Below, in pieces: positions 9,191 through 15,225 of a stretch of 21,325 nt of DNA (positions are counted from its first letter, which is position 1; each line of letters begins with the position of its first letter). Under the pieces are notes generated by a model. That model was not told the DNA's origin. It saw nothing but the letters and a program-made list of their open reading frames with translations, and ran no database searches. Where the stretch lies: NCBI GenBank assembly GCA_964414425.1, contig CAYPWL010000050.1, positions 1 to 21,325 of the forward strand. The letters run 5' to 3'. This stretch comes from GYS-P2D sp964414425 (GTDB taxonomy: Bacteria > Bacteroidota > Bacteroidia > Chitinophagales > Saprospiraceae). The position numbers and the translations under genes were made by a program.

Positions 9191-9395
9191 CTCAAACCGA
9201 AATAGTATAAGGAGCAGCCCCTCAGAGCTGTATATCTTCTTCCTTCCTTACTCTCATCTCCCGCTCAATCCACACATATCTTGCTTGCGTCTTACGCATC
9301 AATGCTCACATTCTAAGAACGAGCGTGAGATCGTCTAGGTTACATCAATTAGCTGATCTTATATCAAAGCAAGGATTCTATCGACGTACTGCATG
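9191..9395. other. Intergenic stretch with no recognised feature
   Basis: I find no credible reading frame, tRNA or hairpin of note in these 205 bases between the msrB terminator and the first repeat copy. Confidence 0.5.
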
Positions 9396-9553
9396 CGCTG
9401 CAGGAAAAGTTAGTTTTCCGGTTCTATGCGTTGTGATCTAAGACGAGGAAACTGTGTTTCTGATTCAGATCAAAAGTCTTGTGTGTCGAAAACAGAGTTT
9501 TCAGAGATTTTGAAAGTGTGATGGTAATTGTAGAATACGGTTCTACAATAGCG
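9396..9553 (+). repeat. Intergenic hairpin repeat, copy 1 (best-preserved)
   Basis: This is a 158-base member of a repeat family found four times in the window, from CGCTGCAGGAAAAGT to AATAGCG. It folds into perfect stems: GGAAAA/TTTTCC (9403-9408 with 9414-9419); TGATCT/AGATCA (9434-9439 with 9467-9472) enclosing GAAAC/GTTTC (9448-9452 with 9456-9460); GAAAAC/GTTTTC (9488-9493 with 9497-9502); and TTGTAGAA/TTCTACAA (9528-9535 with 9541-9548). The outermost bases CGCT and AGCG are also inverted. It shares a 15-base block with copy 2 at the left end and a 15-base block with copy 3 at the right end. Function is unknown; a structured RNA or a miniature mobile element are both possible. Confidence 0.85.
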
Positions 9554-9633
9554 GGTGAGAAATACTATATGGTCAGAAAATGTTATGTTTTAATGATCAA
9601 AAGTCTTAACTTATATCGAGATATCTGACTTAT

Positions 9634-9864
9634 ATGGATGTATCATTAACAATGTTATTTTTCAGTTTGCTGGTCATTGTTCTTTGGGTTTAAGCAGTAG
9701 TGGACTTGAGTCGTAATTACCGCACCGATGCCAAGGCTTTAGTATTATGGACTTTTATAATCTTGTTGATGCCAGTACCTGGATCGATACCTTACTTTCA
9801 GTTTAAGAATAGGAGGAGCAAAAGAAAACTAAGAGCATTTAGTCGGTCTTTTAACAGGTATTAG
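9634..9864 (+). pseudogene. Small PLDc_N-type membrane protein, broken by an in-frame TAA
   Basis: One frame encodes 76 codons, from ATG 9634 to TAG 9862-9864, interrupted by TAA at 9691-9693. Before the stop is a hydrophobic segment (LLFFSLLVIVLWV-like). After it comes AVVDLSRNYRTDAKALVLW, then FIILLMPVPGSIPYFQFKNRR and a basic tail. The W-x(7)-P-x(2)-G-x(3)-Y pattern followed by basic residues matches the PLDc_N family (N-terminal region of cardiolipin-synthase-like proteins, also found alone as small two-helix proteins). The first helix ends exactly at the stop, so the product would be split. It lies between repeat copies 1 and 2. A single-base sequencing error (for example in TAA) is the main alternative. 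Confidence 0.6.
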
Positions 9865-9886
9865 TTGTCGGAATAATTTCGTTTTC

Positions 9887-10043
9887 CGCTGCAGGAAAAG
9901 TCCTTTTTCCGGTTCTATCCATTGTGACCTTAGAGCAGTAAACTGCGTCTCTCGTTTATATCAACAGACGCTTGTGTTAAGAACTGATCTTTGGGAAATT
10001 GGGTAGTATGATGATACTTGTAGGCCACCGTCCTATAATAGCG
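9887..10043 (+). repeat. Intergenic hairpin repeat, copy 2
   Basis: This 157-base copy has the same orientation as copy 1. Its left block (CGCTGCAGGAAAAGT) is identical to copy 1, and the first stem GGAAAA/TTTTCC is kept with a different loop. The middle is more diverged. In the last stem an A-T pair of copy 1 has become G-C (TTGTAGG with CCTATAA), a compensatory change that supports a conserved structure. It ends in AATAGCG like the other copies. Confidence 0.8.
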
Positions 10044-10155
10044 AATTACATCAACCAGATAAGATTGTCTTCTACATTTTAGTCATGCGCACGTCAGCCA
10101 TCTCTGTGTGGATGACGCACAGTACTATTGAATAACCACGCTTCAGCAACACATC

Positions 10156-10953
10156 CTATCCCAAGCTAAATACTCCTATGAGTGCATCCAGATTAGGTGT
10201 TGGGCTTCCTCCTGCCTGCTCAATGGTAATCGCATAAGCATTAGTTCCAGGCTCATAGTCTATAGGGATAATTGCATTGTCACCCTCAATGAATACAGTC
10301 AATGGTATCGGCGCATCTGATCCCTTAAGAGACCATAGTTGGAATGCCAATCCATCCTCCAATTGAGGCAGGTTGCTAATCTGAAGATAATTAGTGCCCT
10401 CCTCCTCATTGTGATGTATGATGAGCTTGGTGTCAGGATATTTTTCGGTAGCCTCAATAAGGACCGGACGGTTTCCTTCATCTCTCAGTGCGGCATATAG
10501 CAACTCTTGATCGCGCAACTCATTTTGAGTCTCCTCACACTCTGCCATGATAGCATCCATTTCCTCGGTAAGCTTGCTACTCTTATCCATCTGGATATAG
10601 GCTATGGACATGGCTATCACTGCGGCGACGAGCGCAAGTGGTCCTGCCCAACTCCACACAGTCTTGTTAGGTGCCGACGATCTCGACTGCGATGTGCCTG
10701 ATCTATCATATTTCTGACTTTGGCCTTCTTGACTATTGATTTGGTCCAGGGCACGGTCGAGTATAGACAGATCTACGGGTAGTGCGTGTAGACCAGCAAA
10801 CTTTGCCATAGCTGATTCAATCTCTCGCAATTCTGATCTGACGGCACTGTCAGTTTCGATAGCATTTTCGACAGTAGTCAGATCTTCACCCTCAAGTTGC
10901 CCCAAGACGTATAGTTCTAACAATCCAGAGTTGATTAATTCTTGACTTGTCAT
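10156..10953 (-). CDS. RskA-like anti-sigma factor, single-pass membrane protein
   Basis: This 265-residue protein probably holds the adjacent ECF sigma factor inactive at the inner membrane. The N-terminal cytosolic part (1-95) begins with LLELYVLGQLEGED, the start typical of RskA-type anti-sigma domains. It lacks the HxxxCxxC motif of zinc-binding ZAS domains. One transmembrane helix follows at about 99-121, then a probable coiled coil (about 124-158). A periplasmic RskA domain (about 165-263) has the familiar LPQLEDGLAFQLWSLKG and TIEQAGGSPTPN segments. The start overlaps the sigma stop as ATGA (10950-10953), so translation is coupled. Release by proteolysis is known for the family and is inferred here. 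Confidence 0.88.
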   Translation of the reverse strand: MTSQELINSGLLELYVLGQLEGEDLTTVENAIETDSAVRSELREIESAMAKFAGLHALPVDLSILDRALDQINSQEGQSQKYDRSGTSQSRSSAPNKTVWSWAGPLALVAAVIAMSIAYIQMDKSSKLTEEMDAIMAECEETQNELRDQELLYAALRDEGNRPVLIEATEKYPDTKLIIHHNEEEGTNYLQISNLPQLEDGLAFQLWSLKGSDAPIPLTVFIEGDNAIIPIDYEPGTNAYAITIEQAGGSPTPNLDALIGVFSLG

Positions 10954-11540
10954 GATACCAGTTTATAGATGATATATGCCAATAGGACTATGCAACCTAT
11001 GAATAGACCTTTTTCATTTTTGAGCTCCTGGCGCATCAGTGTTATTGCTGATCGCAGTCTCGTTTTTACTGTGCCTAAGGGGATATCCATTTCCTCAGAG
11101 ATTGCTCGCTGAGAGTACCCCTGCAAGTACATCTTCTCGATGAGGACCCTATGCTTTACCTCCAGTTTGGCTAAGAGTTTATGTGTATCCATCTGATCAC
11201 CGGATCTCTGCTCGGTCGAGTTGGCGTCGAGATGGTCATTGATATCTTCTTGATATTTTTGATTCTTATAGCCTGCCAGTCGAACCTTATCAAGGGCAGT
11301 ATTTCTGGCGATGACGCTGGACCAAGTGTACAGGGCACTTTTCTCAGGTTCATATTGATCGATCTTGTTCCACACTTTTAGTAGTGTTTGTTGCATGACC
11401 TCCTCTGCGATGGTACGCTCTTGTATGATACGACCGATGATCCCCATTAAAGCTTGTGCATACTGCTCATAAAAGTAGGTCAGACCTCGTTGATCACGAT
11501 TCCGTAATCTATCAATTATATCTTGTTCAGTGTGCGTCAT
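10950..11540 (-). CDS. ECF sigma factor with a C-terminal membrane segment
   Basis: This is a 196-residue sigma-70 family factor of the extracytoplasmic-function class, related to SigK-type partners of RskA. Region 2 spans about residues 15-90 (EEVMQQTLLKVWNKID and YTWSSVIARNTALDKVR). Region 4 spans about 120-172 with the helix-turn-helix GYSQRAISEEMDIPLGTVKTR. Unusually, a hydrophobic stretch at 178-194 (LFIGCIVLLAYIIYKLV) follows region 4 directly and could anchor the factor in the membrane. It is coupled to the anti-sigma gene by an ATGA overlap. A promoter at 11555-11584 and a terminator upstream of that suggest independent transcription from the DUF4331/TPR genes. Confidence 0.92.
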   Translation of the reverse strand: MTHTEQDIIDRLRNRDQRGLTYFYEQYAQALMGIIGRIIQERTIAEEVMQQTLLKVWNKIDQYEPEKSALYTWSSVIARNTALDKVRLAGYKNQKYQEDINDHLDANSTEQRSGDQMDTHKLLAKLEVKHRVLIEKMYLQGYSQRAISEEMDIPLGTVKTRLRSAITLMRQELKNEKGLFIGCIVLLAYIIYKLVS

Positions 11541-11554
11541 GCGTAATTTTGTTA

Positions 11555-11584
11555 TAAAGGTAGTCGCCTTCTTCAGACGATCAA
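11555..11584 (-). promoter_or_regulatory. Housekeeping-type promoter for the sigma/anti-sigma operon
   Basis: On the minus strand, TTG (11584-11582) is followed by a 19-base spacer and TACCTTTA (11562-11555). This fits the Bacteroidota primary sigma pattern (TTG, spacer of about 19, TANNTTTG). The predicted start lies about eight bases before the sigma ATG, so the leader would be very short. Confidence 0.5.
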
Positions 11585-11594
11585 CTTATTCAAT

Positions 11595-11626
11595 AAAAAT
11601 CTCCTTCTCATTAGATGAAAAGGAGA
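11595..11626 (-). terminator. Rho-independent terminator upstream of the sigma gene
   Basis: Bases 11600-11606 and 11620-11626 form a perfect 7-bp stem (TCTCCTT/AAGGAGA), followed on the minus strand by five T (11599-11595). It lies about 100 bases after the TPR gene stop and just before the sigma promoter, so it would end transcription of the DUF4331/TPR unit. Confidence 0.6.
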
Positions 11627-11727
11627 CATTCAAAAAAAAATAAACCAACCCGAATGAAACGTTTTTAAAGCACATGGCTTCAATATCTGTTTCTGTGTCT
11701 ATTTCTATAGCTGTAGTGAGTTGTAGA

Positions 11728-12963
11728 TCAACTCAACCATTCCTGTATCTGTTGAGCTCTAATCGGCCCTAACTCAAACTCTATTCCTTCTAATTGATCT
11801 GAGAAGTAGTCATGGTAACTCTCGTACTCATTCATTACCTCCAACATCAATGCAATCGGTACGGGCTCATAAGTCTTCTGATATACCTCGTCAAGCAATA
11901 ACTCACGTGCTTGTATGGTCTCTCCATTCTGCGCATATGCGAAGGCTAAGAGAGCAGCTGTTTCTGGCGTTTTCCTTTGAGCGTACTCATCTTTCATGAT
12001 CTCAAGTCCTCTGCTGCGTTCTGCTGCACCACGTCCTAACAGTAGCTCAGCTATATTCATATTGTATAGTCGCCCATATTTTGCTTGAGTGGCCTCAGCA
12101 AGGAATTTGTCCTCAGTAGACTTGCTGTCATCGCCCATCGCTTCTAATAACTCTGCCTGAAACAAGTAGAGCTCTGGACTCTGTCGGTAGACTAAGATTT
12201 CTTCAACCATCTGCATGGCCTTGTTAGCATCTCCATAATGAGCATAATTAATCCATGCTAATAGCTTGTAGGCATACCAGTTAGCTGGATCTTGCTCTAA
12301 TACTTCATTGAGCAGTTTTTCGGAGGTCTTTATATTTCCATTATGACCCATGAACTCTGCAAGGTTAGTAGTAGTCCATATCTGTAGTTGCTTATTGTTG
12401 ATTTCATAAGCATATTTTCTGGCATCCATCATGTACACGATAGCTTGAGTAAGATCCCCATCCCCATCGGCTTGCTTGGCTAAGCGTATCAGATGTTGAA
12501 TGTCTAAGACCTCTACCTCCAATGGTGTACCGATACCTAACTCATGCTCTATGTCATACTTGACTAAACTTACCTTGTCCATATCTCTACCGATACTTTC
12601 TGCCTGTTGTACGGCATCATAAGCATCACAAAATCTATGCTGTGTGATCAGATTCTGAGCTAATGACAGCAGTGCGGGAGTATTGTCCAAGCTGTTTTCG
12701 TATATACATGAGCGATAGAGCTCTTCAGCCTTACTTAGACTGGTTAAATCTCCAGTAGCTTGAAAATTTCCTTCATGAGCCTGCGCTAATCGCAGTTTAT
12801 ATGCACCTGTATAGGGTGCGGTATCAAGTCTATCGGACCAATAATTCATCTCGTTTTCGATGCGGTCCAGTTTTATATTGGGATTATAAAGTGTGCCTTC
12901 AGAAGTGGTTCCATCACCTGTTCCTGATGCAACAAAAAAGAATGTGTAAATAAGATATTTCAT
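11728..12963 (-). CDS. Secreted tetratricopeptide-repeat protein
   Basis: This protein is about 411 residues long and almost entirely helical, with TPR-like pairs. Recognisable units include the region with KAEELYRSCIYENSLDNTPA, a run around NWYAYKLLAWINYAHYGDANKA, and ETAALLAFAYAQNGETIQARE near the C-terminus. I chose the ATG at 12963 because it starts a signal peptide (MKYLIYTFFFVASG). The longer frame from 13008 would bury that signal behind 15 polar residues. TPR proteins are scaffolds for protein-protein contacts; the partner here may be the DUF4331 halves encoded upstream. A 120-base spacer with a strong hairpin separates it from the second DUF4331 gene. No enzymatic motif is seen. Confidence 0.8.
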   Translation of the reverse strand: MKYLIYTFFFVASGTGDGTTSEGTLYNPNIKLDRIENEMNYWSDRLDTAPYTGAYKLRLAQAHEGNFQATGDLTSLSKAEELYRSCIYENSLDNTPALLSLAQNLITQHRFCDAYDAVQQAESIGRDMDKVSLVKYDIEHELGIGTPLEVEVLDIQHLIRLAKQADGDGDLTQAIVYMMDARKYAYEINNKQLQIWTTTNLAEFMGHNGNIKTSEKLLNEVLEQDPANWYAYKLLAWINYAHYGDANKAMQMVEEILVYRQSPELYLFQAELLEAMGDDSKSTEDKFLAEATQAKYGRLYNMNIAELLLGRGAAERSRGLEIMKDEYAQRKTPETAALLAFAYAQNGETIQARELLLDEVYQKTYEPVPIALMLEVMNEYESYHDYFSDQLEGIEFELGPIRAQQIQEWLS

Positions 12964-13021
12964 CGAGTCAAGTTTATAATAAGTGAATGAAGAAACTATA
13001 GGTCTCAAACCTCCCAGATCA

Positions 13022-13052
13022 GGAGTTCAGCAGCGTGTGCATACTGAACTCC
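13022..13052. promoter_or_regulatory. Intercistronic hairpin between DUF4331 and TPR genes
   Basis: GGAGTTCAG (13022-13030) and CTGAACTCC (13044-13052) form a perfect 9-bp stem with a 13-base loop. No T-run follows on the minus strand, so it looks more like an mRNA-stability or processing element than a terminator. Confidence 0.5.
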
Positions 13053-13083
13053 CGAGTATGGGCGGTACAACCTTAACGACCTA

Positions 13084-13626
13084 CTAAAACGGATTCGCTA
13101 AGTATGGAAATGACGTAGAAAAAGCTCTATCGTTAGCGTCTACATTATCGGAAGTTAATCCAGGATTTGCCGAGCCATCAGGCCCACCGAAAATGAGAAG
13201 TAACTCAACATCGATGACATCATCTGCCAATGCTCTACCTGTCAATACGTTCGTCCCATCAAAGAACGTGGTTGTTCCTGTCGTAGATACCGTTAGTACA
13301 TCACTCGCTAAGACACTTGTAAAAGTGGACGCGTCTAATCCTAAGGCATTTGTGGTGTAGCCAGGATTGAGGGCTAATAGTCTGTCTAAAAAGACTTGAC
13401 TGAATATCGGACCCATATCTGATGGTTGAGTCTCGTTAAATTGATCTTTCTGTGCGTCACCTACAAAAACTGTATTGATCGCTGGTCTACCCATCTGATC
13501 CGCTAATGTATAGCTCCCAGAAAAATCTATCTCTGGTAATACTGGTTCATCGTCATCGCCACATGAGGTGATAAATAGTGCGGTTATCATAAGTATGAAT
13601 GTGAAATATATATTCTTAATAATCAT
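13084..13626 (-). CDS. DUF4331 C-terminal half as a separate lipoprotein
   Basis: This 180-residue protein has a lipoprotein signal (residues 1-22, ITSC) followed by GDDDEP, an acidic tail like the surface-export signals of Bacteroidota lipoproteins. The rest matches the C-terminal part of DUF4331 proteins: MGRPAINTVFV (usual RxGNPLVNE region), KDQFNETQPSD, and LTGRALADDVIDVELLLIFGG followed by NPGLTSDNVDANDRAF and FPYLANPF (segments from about residues 128-180). The N-terminal half of the family is missing here but is encoded by the gene 52 bases upstream. The two may assemble on the cell surface. The molecular function of DUF4331 is unknown. Confidence 0.82.
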   Translation of the reverse strand: MIIKNIYFTFILMITALFITSCGDDDEPVLPEIDFSGSYTLADQMGRPAINTVFVGDAQKDQFNETQPSDMGPIFSQVFLDRLLALNPGYTTNALGLDASTFTSVLASDVLTVSTTGTTTFFDGTNVLTGRALADDVIDVELLLIFGGPDGSANPGLTSDNVDANDRAFSTSFPYLANPF

Positions 13627-13678
13627 TTTTGATTCTTTTAATCTTGATAAATAAAATGTTGGATAATTGATCTGTGGT

Positions 13679-14332
13679 TTAATTGCGGACTTTAGTTACT
13701 GCCCAAGTATTAATAGTACCTGTGCTTCCTAATGTTGACTTTGGTACCTCTATAACTATAGACAGTACATTAGTTCCGGCAAAAGTATCTGTCCCTGGAT
13801 CACTAAACCCTGGTGCCATACCTCCCAATATTGCTTGGAATGCCCCTAAATCAAAAAAGAATGGATCATCTCTCGGTCCGGCGAATACGCTCATGCCATT
13901 GGCATTGCCTATGATAGCTGGAGTAAGATATGGTGTTACTTCAGCACTCACAGATGTGGCATTACTATTAATAGTACTGGTGCCACCAACCTGTGACGGA
14001 GCTGTTGGTCCGAAAGCAAATACTTGCCCATCTCGTACTACAGCTTGAAGTACTAAGTCTTCAACTAAGTCACCATCATTGTCTATGTTGAATTCTAAAA
14101 GTACAGATTCATCAAAATCAGCGTCAGCAGTTGCAGCGGGACTGAGTAATCCTTGTACTGATGCTACAAAGACCATATTGTCAGTATTACTTGGACTCTC
14201 AAAAGCAAAGTAATCTGTAATGTCGGAACTGCCTCCTGTGACTGAAGGGGCATCAATATGATCTGCCGACATTAAAAAGAATGTAAGTGCGGCCAATATC
14301 AGACCGGCAGTTAATCCTAAGAATTTTTTCAT
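13679..14332 (-). CDS. DUF4331 N-terminal half as a separate secreted protein
   Basis: This 217-residue protein has an N-terminal signal peptide (about 1-22) and then SADHIDAPSV and DITDYFAFESPSN, which match the start of DUF4331 proteins (S-x-H-x-x-AP and D-x-TD-x-YAF). It has an acidic calcium-like loop NIDNDGDLVED (82-92). The end carries FAGPRDDPFFFDL (150-162) and VLSIVIEVPKSTLG, the middle of the usual domain, stopping at WAVTKVRN. The C-terminal portion of the family is encoded by the next gene. It is first in the minus-strand DUF4331/TPR unit. A 16-bp palindrome lies 28 bases upstream of the start. Confidence 0.84.
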   Translation of the reverse strand: MKKFLGLTAGLILAALTFFLMSADHIDAPSVTGGSSDITDYFAFESPSNTDNMVFVASVQGLLSPAATADADFDESVLLEFNIDNDGDLVEDLVLQAVVRDGQVFAFGPTAPSQVGGTSTINSNATSVSAEVTPYLTPAIIGNANGMSVFAGPRDDPFFFDLGAFQAILGGMAPGFSDPGTDTFAGTNVLSIVIEVPKSTLGSTGTINTWAVTKVRN

Positions 14333-14359
14333 TGTATTAGTTTTAAAATTTTTGAATTC

Positions 14360-14375
14360 CTGATATAATTATCAG
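14360..14375. promoter_or_regulatory. Palindrome upstream of the DUF4331 unit
   Basis: CTGATA and TATCAG flank a TAAT centre, making a 16-bp palindrome 28 bases before the DUF4331 start. It is a candidate operator. I see no housekeeping promoter consensus in this upstream region. Confidence 0.4.
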
Positions 14376-14599
14376 ATACGATGACATATACGTGTGCTCA
14401 GAGGTAAGTGGATGTTTATATATGAAAATAAATCTCAAAAATTTTTTAAATCATTGATAATCAGATCATTATAATGTGATTTATTTTTTTCTTTTTTTAA
14501 ATCCGATTCTCTTTGGAGAGATATTAGAGGTGATAGATCAGGTATCACGGACAGTAATCCTTAAAGCGTCTTGGTCTCAAGCCGATCTCAACTACGAAC
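14376..14599. other. AT-rich divergent intergenic region
   Basis: There is no credible gene here. It holds a very AT-rich tract (about 14423-14505, with a long T-rich run) and a small hairpin GTGATA/TATCAC (14530-14535 with 14543-14548). It separates the minus-strand DUF4331 unit from the plus-strand MerT-like gene. Confidence 0.5.
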
Positions 14600-14771
14600 T
14601 GAAATTATGATCTCAGATGAGGCAACTCAGTGTAGGCATAGACATGATAAAGTCTTAAGTCAATGAGAGAGATTTATTGGAGGTGGATGTGTGATGTGAC
14701 TGTAGAATAGCGAGATTCATAAGTGAGGACGGTTTGATCATAATTGGACGAGACAGTACTACAATAGCGGG
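14600..14771 (+). repeat. Intergenic hairpin repeat, diverged copy 4
   Basis: This is a diverged relative of the 157-base repeats. TTATGATCTCAGATGAGGCAACT (from 14605) aligns with the TTGTGATCTAAGACGAGGAAACT block of copy 1; both are cited only as alignment landmarks. The AAAGTCTT block recurs at 14649. The final stem appears as TGTAGAA (14701-14707) and CTACAATAGCGGG (14759-14771), separated by an insertion of about 50 bases that contains another TAGCG. The left hairpin is not recognisable. It ends 25 bases before the MerT-like ATG. Confidence 0.55.
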
Positions 14772-14796
14772 CAGAGTATATGTAACTTAGTACTTA

Positions 14797-15222
14797 ATGA
14801 ATTACCAAAAGTCATTAGTCGGGAGTGCGGTTGCATTCATCGTTGCGACGAGCTGTTGCTGGCTACCAGCGCTTTTGATAGCTATAGGGGGAGGAAGTAC
14901 TATAGTAGGACTTTATGGGCTGGAGCGATTTAGTGGAGTCTTTATGGTAGTAGGAATCGGATTGTTGGCATATGGTGCTTATCATTATCTCTACAAGTTT
15001 GGCAGCTCAACCATAACAGAAGCGATCTTACAATCTAAGATTACCTGTCCTGAGTGCGGCCATCAGAAAGAAGAGACCATGCCGACTAATGCCTGCCAGT
15101 ACTTTTATGAATGCGACCAGTGCCAAACGGTATTGAAGCCAACAGAGGAGGATTACTTCGTCTACTGTAGCTATGGGACGGTGGCCTGCCCTCCGATTCA
15201 ATTAGACCAAGCCTGTTGTTGA
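14797..15222 (+). CDS. MerT-like membrane domain fused to a degenerate GDCCVxC-like domain
   Basis: This 141-residue protein has two parts. Residues 8-66 form two membrane helices. The first contains TSCCWLPALLIAIGGG with a vicinal cysteine pair (C20-C21), as in MerT-type mercury transporters. Residues 80-134 resemble the GDCCVxC (seleno)protein domain: KITCPECGHQKEETMPTNAC, YFYECDQC, then KPTEEDYFVYCSYG and ACPPIQ. The family signature GDCCVxC reads EDYFVYC here (118-124), so both vicinal cysteines are replaced while C124 stays. The chain ends in Cys-Cys (C140-C141). A role in binding or moving a soft metal or metalloid is plausible but inferred. It is bracketed by repeat copies 4 and 3. Confidence 0.75.
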   Translation: MNYQKSLVGSAVAFIVATSCCWLPALLIAIGGGSTIVGLYGLERFSGVFMVVGIGLLAYGAYHYLYKFGSSTITEAILQSKITCPECGHQKEETMPTNACQYFYECDQCQTVLKPTEEDYFVYCSYGTVACPPIQLDQACC

Positions 15223-15225
15223 TAC

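Noticed and set aside
9396..10043. Repeats as integron attC sites
   Set aside because: No RYYYAAC/GTTRRRY core sites at the ends and no integrase in view; the likeness is limited to hairpins between co-oriented genes.
10085..10120. Weak inverted repeat GTCAGCCATC...GGATGAC downstream of the anti-sigma gene as a terminator
   Set aside because: The stem is imperfect and no T-run follows on the minus strand.
12964..13008. Longer N-terminus for the TPR protein starting at 13008
   Set aside because: It would put 15 polar residues before an evident signal peptide starting at 12963.
13679..14332. DUF4331 pair as a frameshifted single gene
   Set aside because: The second gene has its own start codon, hydrophobic signal and lipobox cysteine, and a 52-base spacer separates the two, so a simple frameshift does not explain it.
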